NCBI GenBank assembly: GCA_012960115.1
Contig: DUBX01000042.1
Location: forward strand, 23,364 to 87,363
Direction: 5' to 3'
Source of the DNA: Porticoccaceae bacterium
GTDB lineage: Bacteria; Pseudomonadota; Gammaproteobacteria; Pseudomonadales; Porticoccaceae
Length of the DNA stretch: 64,000 bases
Under the pieces are notes generated by a model. It had not been told where the DNA came from, made no database searches, and was given only the letters and a program-made list of their open reading frames with translations. Within the stretch, counting starts at the first letter, position 1. Each line of letters starts with the position of its first letter. Of the stretch, positions 8,977 through 19,769 are shown piece after piece. A program made the position numbers and the translations under genes.

Positions 8977-11741
8977 TGCGCTTCATCCCAGTTATCGCCA
9001 ACGCCCACATCAACCACTAAGGGTACTTTTAGGCTAGTCGCTTGCTCCATTCGCTGGGCAAGCCCAGCCGAGACTATTTCCAACTCTTGCTCTGGCACTT
9101 CGAGAACCAATTCATCATGCACTTGCATGATTATGACGCTCTCCAAATCGCTGTTCTGCAGCCAATCATCTACGGAGATCATGGCTAGCTTAATAATATC
9201 TGCCGCTGTTCCCTGCATCGGCGCATTAATCGCTGTACGCTCAGCAGCTTGACGACGCATACCATTGGAAGAACTAATTTCTGGCAAGTAAAGCCTGCGT
9301 CCAAAATAGGTTTCGACATAGCCGAATTCGGCCGCGTTGTGCCGAATATTGTTCATATAATGTTGTACACCGGGGTAGCGTTGAAAATAGAGCCCAATAT
9401 AGTCAGCTGCTTGCTTACGGCCAATATTCAATTGCCTTGCCAACCCAAAAGCCGACATACCATAAATCAGCCCAAAGTTAATCGCCTTGGCACTACGCCG
9501 TTGATCTACTGTTACCGAATCAGTGTCTGTGCCAAAGATCTCTGCAGCGGTTTCGCGATGAATATCTTGTCCGGCGGCAAAAGCCGCTAGCAGGCTTGGA
9601 TCCTCAGACAAATGAGCCATAATACGCAACTCAATCTGAGAGTAATCCGCAGCAACTATCTTGCATCCAGGAGCAGCAATAAATGCTTGTCGTACTCGCC
9701 GGCCTTCGGCGGTCCGTACTGGAATATTTTGCAAATTGGGATCTGAAGACGAGAGTCGACCTGTGGCTGTGCCAGCCTGATGGTAAGAGGTATGTATACG
9801 CTTCGTCGTAGGATTAATCATGGTTGGCAGCTTATCGGTATAGGTCGACTTGAGCTTTGCCAGTCCACGATGCTCCAATAACACCTTAGGCAGAGGATAA
9901 TCGAGAGCTAGCTCCTGAAGTACCTCTTCTTTGGTTGAAGGCGCTCCCTTGGCGGTTTTCTTCAACACCGGAAGCTCTAACTTGGTAAACAAAATTTCCC
10001 CAAGTTGCTTTGGTGAAGCCAAGTTAAATTCTTGCTCGGCCAATGTCCATGCCTGGCGCTCGAGCTCTGCAATACGCTCAGAAAGTTCTTGGCTTTGATG
10101 AAACAATAGCGTGTCATCCACAAGTGCGCCAGTACGCTCGATTCGTGATAAGACAGGGATTAGTGGCAACTCAATATCTGTGAGTACGCTTGCCAACGTC
10201 GCCTCAGCGGAAACCTTAGGCCACAGCGCTTGATGCAGCCGCAAGGTAATATCAGCATCTTCAGCGGCATAGGGCCCAGCTTCTTCTAGAGCAACTTGAT
10301 TAAATGTCAGCTGCCCGGCTCCTTTGCCCGCAATGTCGGTGAATTTAATAGTCTGCTCACCAAGGTATTTGTCTGCCAAGCTATCCATGTCGTGCCGTGT
10401 CGCGACCGAGTCCAAAACATAAGACTCAAGCATGGTGTCAAATTCAATACCTTTTAACGCAATACCATGCTGCGCAAAGATGCTCATATCATATTTTAAA
10501 TTCTGTCCTACTTTTTTAATGCTGGGATTTTCTAATAGCGGCTTTAAATGTGCCATTACCCTGTCACGTGATAATTGCTCAGGGACGCCTAGATAGTCAT
10601 GCCCAAATGGGATATAAGCAGCCTGACCAGCAACAACGGCTATGGAAATACCCACCAAATCGGCGACCATGTAGTTCAAGCTGGTTGTTTCTGTGTCCAC
10701 AGCAACCAAATCTGCGGCTTTTATTCTTTCTACCCAGGCAGACAACTGGACTTCTGTTAAGACCGTTTCATAATCCTTGACGATATCAACTGGGGCAATT
10801 TCAACTTCTGGTAATGTTAGTTTGGCTTGAGCTGAACTTGCAGGCCCAGCGACTTTAGGACTGTTGCTTTTGTCGCTCTCTGCAACCCATGTCTTAAATT
10901 CCATATCCGCAAACAGCGCAGCTAATCCTTGCTCATCGGCGGGACTATTATGAAGTTGGCTAATGTTTAACGGCATTTCAACATCAGTTTTAATCGTTGC
11001 CAACTGATAAGACAAATAGGCTAGATCTCTATGCTCTTCTAATTTAGGTGCCATGTTTTTGGCCCCCCGAAACTCCAACCCAGATACCTCGTCCAATCGG
11101 GAGTAAATAGCGTCAAGCCCGCCAATCCCTTGCAACAACCCAAGGGCTGTCTTTTCGCCGACTCCCGGCACGCCCGGGATATTGTCAGATTTGTCACCCA
11201 GCAAGGCTAAGTAATCAATGATTAATTCTGGGGGAATTCCAAACTTTTCAATCACCCCCTCTCTGTCAAGAACCGTGTTAGTCATGGTATTCACTAAGGT
11301 GATGTACTCATTGACCAATTGAGCAATATCTTTGTCCCCCGTGGAGACAACCACTGGCTGTTTAGCGAGCGTAGCCTGAACAGCTAGGGTGCCAATGACG
11401 TCGTCAGCTTCAACACCATCGATAATTAGCATAGGCAAGCCCATGGCCTGAATGATTTGATGAATAGGCTCAATTTGCAGCCGAAGGTCATCCGGCATCG
11501 GTGGCCGATTGGCTTTGTACTCACTGTACATGTCATCACGAAATGTTTTTCCTTTGGCATCAAACACCACCACTAATGTGCTTTGAGGGTAATCTTTTTG
11601 TAGCCGACGCATCATGTTAATGACGCCTTTAACCGCACCCGTGGGCATGCCTTTGTTATTGGTCAGTGGCGGCAACGCATGATAGGCTCGGTAAAGATAA
11701 GAAGATCCGTCAACTAAGACTAGCGGATGTTGTTCAGTCAT
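8973..11741 (-). CDS. polA: DNA polymerase I
   Basis: 5' nuclease, 3'-5' exonuclease and polymerase domains; [56 protein letters not shown]. Confidence 0.97.
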   Translation of the reverse strand: MTEQHPLVLVDGSSYLYRAYHALPPLTNNKGMPTGAVKGVINMMRRLQKDYPQSTLVVVFDAKGKTFRDDMYSEYKANRPPMPDDLRLQIEPIHQIIQAMGLPMLIIDGVEADDVIGTLAVQATLAKQPVVVSTGDKDIAQLVNEYITLVNTMTNTVLDREGVIEKFGIPPELIIDYLALLGDKSDNIPGVPGVGEKTALGLLQGIGGLDAIYSRLDEVSGLEFRGAKNMAPKLEEHRDLAYLSYQLATIKTDVEMPLNISQLHNSPADEQGLAALFADMEFKTWVAESDKSNSPKVAGPASSAQAKLTLPEVEIAPVDIVKDYETVLTEVQLSAWVERIKAADLVAVDTETTSLNYMVADLVGISIAVVAGQAAYIPFGHDYLGVPEQLSRDRVMAHLKPLLENPSIKKVGQNLKYDMSIFAQHGIALKGIEFDTMLESYVLDSVATRHDMDSLADKYLGEQTIKFTDIAGKGAGQLTFNQVALEEAGPYAAEDADITLRLHQALWPKVSAEATLASVLTDIELPLIPVLSRIERTGALVDDTLLFHQSQELSERIAELERQAWTLAEQEFNLASPKQLGEILFTKLELPVLKKTAKGAPSTKEEVLQELALDYPLPKVLLEHRGLAKLKSTYTDKLPTMINPTTKRIHTSYHQAGTATGRLSSSDPNLQNIPVRTAEGRRVRQAFIAAPGCKIVAADYSQIELRIMAHLSEDPSLLAAFAAGQDIHRETAAEIFGTDTDSVTVDQRRSAKAINFGLIYGMSAFGLARQLNIGRKQAADYIGLYFQRYPGVQHYMNNIRHNAAEFGYVETYFGRRLYLPEISSSNGMRRQAAERTAINAPMQGTAADIIKLAMISVDDWLQNSDLESVIIMQVHDELVLEVPEQELEIVSAGLAQRMEQATSLKVPLVVDVGVGDNWDEAH

Positions 11742-11790
11742 AATTTCGCTACTTTTTAAACGCTATAGAGTTCAACAGAGAATACAGTAT

Positions 11791-12687
11791 TTAGCTGAAA
11801 CAGGCTTTAAATTGCGCGACTATTCGCTGCATAAATTGTTCATAACCCTCATCTATTAGTGACTGAGTCATTCCCTGAGGATCAATACTAATAATGGGTA
11901 AATTAAGCGTCTCAGCAATGCCTTGTGCGTCTTTATTGCCATATTGTGGCTCAACAAAAACACACTGAACACGACTTTGTAATGCATCCTTGCGAAGAAG
12001 ATATTGGCTTCTAGCGCCTTTTTGGCCGCCACTCGCATCCCTAATCGAGAGCCCTGAGTACAGCCCAAACCCGCGGGAAAAATGGCTAAAGGCATCGTGA
12101 TGGGTCAAATAACGGCTGTTAGCATAGGGCGCAAGCATGTTGCGCAACCTCTTGATTTCTAGTTCACTAATAATGTTGTGAGACTTTACTCCAAGCTGGT
12201 CTTGGATTGCGCGGCCAATTACGTTGCCATTGTGCGGGTCAAGCCAAACATGGGGATCACGCTGATGATCGTGACTAAGCTGGTCAGACTCTGCATGAAA
12301 CCTTAGAGCCGGCAGGTCTAGGACTCTAATGACGCGATTTTGGGGCAGGGCCGACACCGCTTTGGCGACTCGGGGCTCAACTTGGTCACCGAGCAGAACA
12401 ACTAATTGGGCTTTTTGGATTTTCCCCAAGGCCGAGATCGAGAGCGTCAGATCATGAGACGATTTACTAGTAGACTGCAAGAATTCCACCTTTACGTTAT
12501 CGCCTAGCGCGGCTCTTGCAATAATGGCTAACGGCTTATTAGTAGTCACCACTAAGGGCCCAGATGCAATTACAGCCTTGCTGTATTTAGGACTGTCAAT
12601 GCTGGCCCCAGCGACATTTAAAGCAAAGAAGAGCATTAAAATGCCAAAAATGTTATAATGTATCTTTTTCAAACCAGCACCCAACAA
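11791..12687 (-). CDS. znuA: Zinc ABC transporter substrate-binding protein
   Basis: DPHVWLDPHNG, YLTHHDAFSHFSRGFGL; divergent from zur-znuCB. Confidence 0.85.
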   Translation of the reverse strand: MLGAGLKKIHYNIFGILMLFFALNVAGASIDSPKYSKAVIASGPLVVTTNKPLAIIARAALGDNVKVEFLQSTSKSSHDLTLSISALGKIQKAQLVVLLGDQVEPRVAKAVSALPQNRVIRVLDLPALRFHAESDQLSHDHQRDPHVWLDPHNGNVIGRAIQDQLGVKSHNIISELEIKRLRNMLAPYANSRYLTHHDAFSHFSRGFGLYSGLSIRDASGGQKGARSQYLLRKDALQSRVQCVFVEPQYGNKDAQGIAETLNLPIISIDPQGMTQSLIDEGYEQFMQRIVAQFKACFS

Positions 12688-12714
12688 AAGAAGAGAAGGA
12701 AATATTTTATTTAT

Positions 12715-12731
12715 ATGTTATATTATAACAT
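12715..12731. promoter_or_regulatory. Zur operator
   Basis: Perfect 17 bp palindrome ATGTTATA-T-TATAACAT between divergent znuA and zur, matching the known gammaproteobacterial Zur box pattern. Confidence 0.8.
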
Positions 12732-12753
12732 AACATAATGAAAAAGACCGCTT

Positions 12754-13272
12754 ATGCTAACTAATTCTCGTTTAGTGCACCAACCTCATGATCACGGACG
12801 CTGCATCAATGCCGCCTTGTCTAGAGCCAACAACCTTTGCTTAGAAAAAGGCGTGCGGTTAACGCCTACTCGCGAATCCGTTTTGCGACTACTATGGCAA
12901 AGTCACCAGCCTCTGGGCGCATACCAGGTCCAGGACCAACTATCCAAGCTTACAGGGAAATCAATCGCTCCCCCGACGGTTTATCGCGCTATCGAGTTCC
13001 TCTCTGATCTTGGCTTGGTACACCGACTGGCATCCTTAAATGCTTATATTGGTTGTCCTTTCCCGAACAGCGAACACAGCAATCTATTTATGATATGTAA
13101 TGGTTGCGGCAGTGCCGCCGAGGTCGCACACAGTGCTCTAAATGATGTGTTGCAAAATGCTAGTGAGAAGGCCCAATTTAAGCTCGAGTCGCAGAGTATC
13201 GAGCTTTTTGGTCGCTGCCCTCAATGCTCCCAAGACTCGATCCAAGCTTCGGAGCCTACGACACATGGCTAA
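12754..13272 (+). CDS. zur: Fur-family zinc uptake regulator
   Basis: [45 protein letters not shown], Cys pairs; adjacent znuCB. Confidence 0.9.
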   Translation: MLTNSRLVHQPHDHGRCINAALSRANNLCLEKGVRLTPTRESVLRLLWQSHQPLGAYQVQDQLSKLTGKSIAPPTVYRAIEFLSDLGLVHRLASLNAYIGCPFPNSEHSNLFMICNGCGSAAEVAHSALNDVLQNASEKAQFKLESQSIELFGRCPQCSQDSIQASEPTTHG

Positions 13273-14017
13273 ACTAATAGTATCACTGGATAAAATCAAC
13301 AAAAGGTTCGCAGGCAAATTGGTGTTAGAAGACGTCAGCCTACAGCTTAAACAAGGCGAGATAACCACCTTGATCGGGCCCAACGGGGCGGGTAAATCAA
13401 CCCTAGTGAGAATTGTTCTTGGATTGCTAAAGCCCGACTCGGGAGATATCAAGCGGACGTCTGATCTTAAAGTCGGATACATGCCGCAAAAGCTAGCTAT
13501 TGACCCAACACTACCCATTTCAACATGCCGGTTTTTACAATTGGCCAACACATCTCATCAGGCGTGCCATGAAGCACTGGAATCAGTAGGGATTGCACAC
13601 TTAGCCGCTACGCCCATTCAAGAGCTGTCTGGAGGGGAGGTGCAGCGCGCCCTGCTGGCAAGAGCTGTGTTACGAAAACCAAACCTGTTGGTCCTAGATG
13701 AGCCAGTGCAAGGAGTGGATGTAAATGGTCAAAACACCCTCTATCGAATGATTAACGACTTGGCCAAAACCCTTAACTGCGGCGTATTAATGGTCTCCCA
13801 TGACCTACATCTAGTCATGTCTGCCACAGACCAAGTGGTCTGTTTAAATCGGCATATTTGCTGCCAGGGCCACCCAGAGCATGTTACCCAAGACCCTGCC
13901 TATATTGATATTTTTGGCCAAACCACGGCCCCTTATTCACACCATCACGACCATGATCATAGCTTACATGGTGATGTTCTGGATGATGGGCATGGGGAGC
14001 ATTGTGACCATGGCTGA
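13265..14017 (+). CDS. znuC: Zinc ABC transporter ATP-binding protein with His-rich C-terminus
   Basis: [15 protein letters not shown] Walker [17 protein letters not shown] signature, LLVLDEP; tail [25 protein letters not shown]. Start chosen at MAKLIVSL. Confidence 0.92.
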   Translation: MAKLIVSLDKINKRFAGKLVLEDVSLQLKQGEITTLIGPNGAGKSTLVRIVLGLLKPDSGDIKRTSDLKVGYMPQKLAIDPTLPISTCRFLQLANTSHQACHEALESVGIAHLAATPIQELSGGEVQRALLARAVLRKPNLLVLDEPVQGVDVNGQNTLYRMINDLAKTLNCGVLMVSHDLHLVMSATDQVVCLNRHICCQGHPEHVTQDPAYIDIFGQTTAPYSHHHDHDHSLHGDVLDDGHGEHCDHG

Positions 14018-14795
14018 TTTCTTGATTTATGCTTTGTTGGCAGGACTTGGCGTTGCCCTTGTGGCAGGGCCCTTAGGTTGCTTTGTGGTTTGGCGGCGTA
14101 TGGCATACTTTGGCGACACTCTAGCTCACAGCGCCCTGCTTGGCGTTTCGCTTGGCGTCATGCTCGACATTAATCTCAATATAACCGTCACAGCAGTGCC
14201 ATTGGTTATGGCACTCGGCCTTGTCTACCTAGAGCAACGAGGATTTTTGGCATTAGATACCGTGCTAGGGATTTTGTCTCACTCTGCCCTAGCAGCAGGT
14301 CTAGTCATTATCTCTTTGTTGCCTGATGTGCGAGTTGACTTGATGTCTCTGCTATTTGGCGACTTACTGGCCGTCACTAAAAACGATCTATGGGTTATTT
14401 ATGGATTGTCAGCAGTAGTTTTGACCCTCCTGACATTGCTATGGCAACAGCTTATTAATATTACCGTGGACCCTGAACTAGCTACGGTAGAGGGAACAAA
14501 TGTCGCCCTAGTGCGGACCGCACTCATGTTAATCACCGCGTTGGTCATCGCGCTGGCTATGAAAGTAGTTGGAGTTTTGTTGATTACTGCTCTATTAATT
14601 ATTCCTGCCGCGACTGCCCGACGACTGACAAAAACGCCAGAGCAAATGGCGGTGATGGCCAGCATTATTGCCATGCTGACTGTGGTTATGGGCCTTGTAA
14701 TGTCTTGGTATAGCGACGCACCGGCGGGGCCATCAGTGGTGATCTGTGCGGCATTTCTATTTAGCGTGTCGCTTTGTCGCCGTCAGAGAACATAA
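14010..14795 (+). CDS. znuB: Zinc ABC transporter permease
   Basis: [46 protein letters not shown]; 8 bp overlap with znuC. Confidence 0.92.
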   Translation: MADFLIYALLAGLGVALVAGPLGCFVVWRRMAYFGDTLAHSALLGVSLGVMLDINLNITVTAVPLVMALGLVYLEQRGFLALDTVLGILSHSALAAGLVIISLLPDVRVDLMSLLFGDLLAVTKNDLWVIYGLSAVVLTLLTLLWQQLINITVDPELATVEGTNVALVRTALMLITALVIALAMKVVGVLLITALLIIPAATARRLTKTPEQMAVMASIIAMLTVVMGLVMSWYSDAPAGPSVVICAAFLFSVSLCRRQRT

Positions 14796-14797
14796 AC

Positions 14798-15442
14798 TCA
14801 AAAAGTGCCGTAGATTGAACGCCAGGTCTTGCGCAGCATAATCGCGCTGTGGGGCGATTTAAAAAAGCCATGATAGTGGCCATTGGGGTTAACTAATACA
14901 ATCTGGGAGCTGTGATCAACCGTGTAATCATCCCCATCCAAAGGCACCTGGTTATAGGCGATGTTGATCTCAGTAGTAAAGCGCTTAATAAAGTGTTTAT
15001 TGCCTGTAACACCAACAAATTCAGTATTAAAATAAGGCATGTATTGGCCTAATTTATCTACCGTGTCTCGCTCAGGATCGAGAGACACCATGATAATCTG
15101 GAGATTCTCCTTCTCACTGTCTTTTAGCTTGCTATACGTTTCATTAAGCGTGGCGAGTGTAGTTGGGCAAACATCAGGACAATTGGTAAAGCCAAAGAAA
15201 ATCATACTCCACTGGCCTTTCAATCTCTGTAGAGTAAAGGCATCCCCACGGTGATCTACAAGATCAAAATCACTAAATTTTCGTGGCGTGTTTAGAACAA
15301 TCGCGCCATTAATTCGAAGATCTTGCACACTCATGATAACCGGCTGGTTCATACGCCAAATGAATCCGAAAATCACCAAGACAATAAAGCAAACAATAAT
15401 AATAATAGTACGGCGAATGCCAACCTGCTGATCTGCCATCAA
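14798..15442 (-). CDS. SCO1/SenC copper chaperone
   Basis: FFGFTNCPDVCPTTLATLNE, SLDPERDT. Confidence 0.9.
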   Translation of the reverse strand: MMADQQVGIRRTIIIIVCFIVLVIFGFIWRMNQPVIMSVQDLRINGAIVLNTPRKFSDFDLVDHRGDAFTLQRLKGQWSMIFFGFTNCPDVCPTTLATLNETYSKLKDSEKENLQIIMVSLDPERDTVDKLGQYMPYFNTEFVGVTGNKHFIKRFTTEINIAYNQVPLDGDDYTVDHSSQIVLVNPNGHYHGFFKSPHSAIMLRKTWRSIYGTF

Positions 15443-15450
15443 GTAACTCC

Positions 15451-16371
15451 CTATGTGGCTGGTAAATAAGTCACTGGTTCTATGAGGTAATGGTCTATCA
15501 ACATAAGACCAAATAACACCATCAAATAAAAAATCGAGTACTGAAACGTTTTCATACCTGAATTTCCGCCCTCACTAAGCAACATGACCACCGCCCAATA
15601 TAAAAACCCCGCCCCTAAAAGCAACGAGCCCGCTAGGTATAACCAGCCAAACATGCCGGTGAGATATGGCAGGGTGGTTACTACCACTAGCAACAAGGTG
15701 TACAAAAGGATATTGATTTTCGTGTATTTTTCACCATGCGTCACTGGTAGCATAGGAATTTTCGCCTTTGCGTACTCGTCTTTACGGTGCACCGCTAAAG
15801 CCCAAAAGTGCGGCGGCGTCCAAGCAAAGATAACTAGCACTAAAAGCAATGCGTTGTAGTGAACCTCTCCCGTCACCGCGGTCCACCCTAGCAGCGGGGG
15901 TGCCGCTCCAGCAAGACCACCAATAACAATATTCTGCGGCGTTGCACGTTTTAAAAACATGGTATAGACGAAGGCATAGCCCACTAGAGCCGCCAAGGTT
16001 AGCCAAGCCGTTAGGACGTTAGTAAAAATAAGAAGGAACGCCATACCAAATATGCCGGTGACTAAAGCAAAAATAGTTGCTTGCTGCGGCTTTAGCCTGC
16101 CCTGCACGAGCGGTCGGTTAAGTGTACGCGCCATTTTATCGTCAACATGACGATCCACAATGTGGTTAACCGCGGCGGCTGAACCGGCGACAAGAGCTAT
16201 ACCTAGATTACCAAAAATAAAAACGCTTAGAGGTATTGATTGATCGGTGGCTAACAACATGCCGATCACCGAGGTGAGCATCATCAGCGCCACGACATTG
16301 GGCTTGCACAACTCAAGGTAGTCACGCCAGCTAACGGCAGGGTTATTGAGTTCGGTGTTAGGCATGAACAT
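15451..16371 (-). CDS. cyoE: Haem O synthase (protohaem IX farnesyltransferase)
   Basis: NHIVDRHVDDKMARTLNRPL, WTPPHFWALAVHRKDEY. Confidence 0.93.
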   Translation of the reverse strand: MFMPNTELNNPAVSWRDYLELCKPNVVALMMLTSVIGMLLATDQSIPLSVFIFGNLGIALVAGSAAAVNHIVDRHVDDKMARTLNRPLVQGRLKPQQATIFALVTGIFGMAFLLIFTNVLTAWLTLAALVGYAFVYTMFLKRATPQNIVIGGLAGAAPPLLGWTAVTGEVHYNALLLVLVIFAWTPPHFWALAVHRKDEYAKAKIPMLPVTHGEKYTKINILLYTLLLVVVTTLPYLTGMFGWLYLAGSLLLGAGFLYWAVVMLLSEGGNSGMKTFQYSIFYLMVLFGLMLIDHYLIEPVTYLPAT

Positions 16372-16416
16372 TCACTCCAGAATTTTCCGGGTAACTATAA
16401 TTTAACTCGCCGTTCA

Positions 16417-17034
16417 TTATCGGTCTGGAGAATATTTTAGCAGATGTTTAAGGTCATGGAGTAATCCGCTGCCATCATGATCTTTGGTGTAATAGAGAAT
16501 TGCCCGATGGTCTGGTGTCACCACGAAATATCTGGGTTCTTGCATGTCCCAATCAGAAGAGCTTCCTGAGATTATCTGAGTAACCAACTTAGGGGCTGTC
16601 GGTATAATAGTAAGAAATGGATGAACAACCTTAAGTGCATCTATCTGCTGGGGATCGACAGAACCCACATCTGGCAGATAGACTCTTTCAACGCGACCTG
16701 TCAGCTTACCCATCAGCATATGCACCTGCCGACTATTAAACAACATATCTTCACAGATCCGATCGCAGCCAATACCACCGACCGTAACTACCTTCCACTT
16801 TGCTTTATCAGTTGCAGGCAAATCAACTAGGACTGGCGAAAAGTCCAGCGTAGGCTTAACCAGCTCCCCAAGATTGGTGGTTCCAAGCAACTCAATCATC
16901 TGCTGTCGCTGCTCTTCCGTCTTAGGCACCATAATAAAACCAGCCAAAATAACGCCCCCGACGATAAATAGCATCAACCAAATTTGATACCTAAACCCGC
17001 GCTGCTTAACGGTTATTGCGCTGCTATCAGTCAT
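16417..17034 (-). CDS. Conserved membrane-anchored protein of the oxidase cluster
   Basis: N-terminal TM; position between SURF1 and cyoE in the cox cluster. Confidence 0.6.
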   Translation of the reverse strand: MTDSSAITVKQRGFRYQIWLMLFIVGGVILAGFIMVPKTEEQRQQMIELLGTTNLGELVKPTLDFSPVLVDLPATDKAKWKVVTVGGIGCDRICEDMLFNSRQVHMLMGKLTGRVERVYLPDVGSVDPQQIDALKVVHPFLTIIPTAPKLVTQIISGSSSDWDMQEPRYFVVTPDHRAILYYTKDHDGSGLLHDLKHLLKYSPDR

Positions 17035-17060
17035 ACACTTCTATCCTTTTATGCGGACCC

Positions 17061-17837
17061 TTAGGGCCTTCTAAACTGTTTCATCCAACTGCCAACGTTA
17101 GAGTTGGCGATCAATGTCATAATCAATACTACCGCAGCCATCATAAACCACTGAACAGCATAGGCTGTATGCTTTTCAGGCTGCACAGCAACGGTCACCC
17201 AGCCGGTTTCTAAGGCTCCTATAGAGTCACTATCGAGCCGTAATTGGTACTCATAAAAAGACTCTCCAAATAACTCTTCGGCACGCTCTACCGAAATCCA
17301 CCCGACCCGACTCGGCCATTGCGTCACCACTGTGATTTGGTCGTCTAATCGATAACCACCACGTAGGTTATGATACAAAAACCCACGCAATTGAACCTCA
17401 CCAGTAACTGGCTCTACCTCAGGCAGCTGACTTCTGTCTAATGAGGCTGGCACCCAACCACGATTTACTAACACCGCTTGTGATTGGCCAGCCACCTCTA
17501 ACCCTTCAATGCTCATCGGCTCTAGTATCTCGTAGCCAGGCCGGCCATTTTTAACACGATTATCCAACACTATCTGGCGCGACGAATCGAGGGTCCCCGT
17601 CAGCCAAGCTGGCCTGTATTGTTGATTGCCACCTTCTAACAGCGCATTTACGTCAGCTGGTGCCGCTTGTTGATTGGCACTAAAAGCAGTAACAATAGCG
17701 CTTTTTTCATCGGCTCGGTCCAACTGCCAAAACCCCAAGAAAATCAGCAATGGCAACAAAAAAAACACTAGTACCAACAGTTTTTTATTGGGCTGCCAGT
17801 GAAATTGTTGCACAGAAGATTGGGTGTCTTGGTCCAT
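17061..17837 (-). CDS. SURF1-family cytochrome oxidase assembly protein
   Basis: FLGFWQLDRADEK, ILDNRVKNGRPGYEILEP-like core, LVNRGWVPASLDRSQLP, two TMs. Confidence 0.88.
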   Translation of the reverse strand: MDQDTQSSVQQFHWQPNKKLLVLVFFLLPLLIFLGFWQLDRADEKSAIVTAFSANQQAAPADVNALLEGGNQQYRPAWLTGTLDSSRQIVLDNRVKNGRPGYEILEPMSIEGLEVAGQSQAVLVNRGWVPASLDRSQLPEVEPVTGEVQLRGFLYHNLRGGYRLDDQITVVTQWPSRVGWISVERAEELFGESFYEYQLRLDSDSIGALETGWVTVAVQPEKHTAYAVQWFMMAAVVLIMTLIANSNVGSWMKQFRRP

Positions 17838-17877
17838 TTGTGTTTAAATTCACCTTTGTTGAAGAGCAGTTAATCCC

Positions 17878-18150
17878 ATGGTGTTAAAAGTAATAATCAT
17901 TGTTCTATTTATTGCTGTTGTCGTTAGTCTTTTTGGCGGGCTTCGATTTTTGGTCAAAGACCTCGGAGACTCTCAGCGCCGGCTGTTCAACAGCTTGGGG
18001 GTGAGAGTTACATTAGCGACGATGTTATTAGGCACAATTGTTTATGGTGCCTATACCGGACAGATTACCAGCAAGGCCCCTTGGGATCGACAATTACATC
18101 CAGAAGCGACAGTGCCAATACAACAACCCTCCAACCCCGCCGACGACTAA
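17878..18150 (+). CDS. DUF2909-like twin-TM protein
   Basis: Small protein with two TM segments next to SURF1. Confidence 0.6.
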   Translation: MVLKVIIIVLFIAVVVSLFGGLRFLVKDLGDSQRRLFNSLGVRVTLATMLLGTIVYGAYTGQITSKAPWDRQLHPEATVPIQQPSNPADD

Positions 18151-18169
18151 AATAATACTCCTAAGATAA

Positions 18170-18196
18170 AAACGGCCAGGAGTTACCTAGCCGTTT
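18170..18196. terminator. Terminator-like hairpin between convergent genes
   Basis: aaACGGCCAGG-agtta-CCTAGCCGTtt. Confidence 0.65.
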
Positions 18197-18214
18197 ACGT
18201 GCCTGACTCAATCC

Positions 18215-19183
18215 CTAACCAAGCACATATACGATAAGAAATAAGCCGATCCAAATAACATCTACAAAGTGCCAGTACCAAGCTGCCATTTCAAATCCGA
18301 AGTGATCTTGATGGGTGAACTGGCCCTTAGCCCCACGAAGAAAAGCGATCAAGAGCATGATGGTGCCCAACGTTACGTGAGCACCATGGAATCCGGTTAA
18401 CAAAAAGAAGGTCGTGCCATAGATACCCGACTCTAAGGTAAGCCCTAATTCCTGATAAGCGTGAATATACTCTTCTGCCTGCAGGAACAAAAAGATAACG
18501 CCTAACAAGACGGTCAAACCCAACCATGTTACGAATTTTTTTCGGTTGCCCTCTTTTAAGGCGTGATGGGCGATATGCACCGTTCCGCTGGATGTCAGTA
18601 GAACAATCGTATTCCAAAGCGGTAACCATCCCAATAACTGACTAAAGCTCCACCCCGGAAAACTCATCGCATGCTCAGGGCCTTTAAATTGAAACTCAGT
18701 CGCATCTGGATTAGCAGCCAAGGTAACCACCTGATCAGGAGTCACTAATGGAGGCCAGGTCGCATCATAACCAGGCCATAAATGTGTTGCATTAGCTATA
18801 GCCGCATCGGTGGCCGTATCATCAAACCATCCAACAGCTGCTTCACCATCAAGCCAAGGACCGACCAAGACTCGAACGTAAAATAAGGACCCAAAGAAGC
18901 AAACGAAGAACATTAGCTCAGAAAAAATAAACCAGTACATCCCCAATACGTAAGAGTGCTTTAACTGATCACTCACGATGCCCTGTGTGTTTTCTTCGAT
19001 AACTAGGCTCCACCACCTATACATGACCACAGCCATGATAAGCGAACCGATCAAAAATATCGTTGATGTGCCGCCATCGATTACCCAGCTAGCCGCTCCG
19101 TAGCCCATCACGCCCATACCCGTCGCCGCCGCAAGGGGCAGTTTACTTTGCTCGGGTACGTAATAAGAACCTTCAGATGACAT
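18215..19183 (-). CDS. ctaE: Cytochrome c oxidase subunit III
   Basis: YWFIFSELMFFVCFFGSLFYVR, GFHGAHVTLGTIML, AWYWHFVDVIWIGLF. Confidence 0.95.
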   Translation of the reverse strand: MSSEGSYYVPEQSKLPLAAATGMGVMGYGAASWVIDGGTSTIFLIGSLIMAVVMYRWWSLVIEENTQGIVSDQLKHSYVLGMYWFIFSELMFFVCFFGSLFYVRVLVGPWLDGEAAVGWFDDTATDAAIANATHLWPGYDATWPPLVTPDQVVTLAANPDATEFQFKGPEHAMSFPGWSFSQLLGWLPLWNTIVLLTSSGTVHIAHHALKEGNRKKFVTWLGLTVLLGVIFLFLQAEEYIHAYQELGLTLESGIYGTTFFLLTGFHGAHVTLGTIMLLIAFLRGAKGQFTHQDHFGFEMAAWYWHFVDVIWIGLFLIVYVLG

Positions 19184-19196
19184 AATTAATCTCCAT

Positions 19197-19751
19197 TTAC
19201 TGTATTTGTGAAACCTGCATCGGCATGCGGTCGGTTATATCAAAAAGTGTGTATGACAAAGTAACGGTATTGACGCTGACGGGTAAGTCAGGATCAAGAA
19301 CAAACACAACGGCTAGTTCGGCCTGCTCACCAGCGCTCAGCGGCTGATTGTTAAAACAAAAACATTCTGTCTTGTGAAAGTAGTCTGCAGCATTATTGGG
19401 CAACACATTAGGTATTGCCTGCGCAACCATGTCATTACCCGTTTTATTACGCGCATAAAATGTGATCTCGCGTGACTCACCGGGATGAACAAACACCTTG
19501 TGCTCTGTGGGATAAAAGTCCCAAGGCATGGTGGCATTGTTGGTCGCCACAAACTGTACTTCCACCTTGCGAGAAGTATCTATCGTTACTTCATTGACAG
19601 TGTAGGCGCCGCCAGTCTTGCCTCCAATCCCTGTGATCTCACAAAAAAGGTCATAGATCGGAGGCAACACAAATATTGCAAAGGCAAACATTGCCCCAGC
19701 ACCCATCAACAGCTTAATTAGTAAGCCACGATGTATTGATGTTCTACTCAT
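19197..19751 (-). CDS. ctaG: Cytochrome c oxidase assembly protein CtaG/Cox11
   Basis: VEVQFVATNNATMPWDFYPTEHKVFVHPGE, KTECFCFNNQPL. Confidence 0.93.
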   Translation of the reverse strand: MSRTSIHRGLLIKLLMGAGAMFAFAIFVLPPIYDLFCEITGIGGKTGGAYTVNEVTIDTSRKVEVQFVATNNATMPWDFYPTEHKVFVHPGESREITFYARNKTGNDMVAQAIPNVLPNNAADYFHKTECFCFNNQPLSAGEQAELAVVFVLDPDLPVSVNTVTLSYTLFDITDRMPMQVSQIQ

Positions 19752-19769
19752 CTTTACCCTTAACCTCTA

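Noticed and set aside
13138-13551. 137-aa minus-strand ORF antisense to zur/znuC
   Set aside because: Shadow of conserved znuC coding sequence; no recognisable domain.
13940-14017. His-rich tail of ZnuC
   Set aside because: His-rich ZnuC C-termini are already known in gammaproteobacteria.
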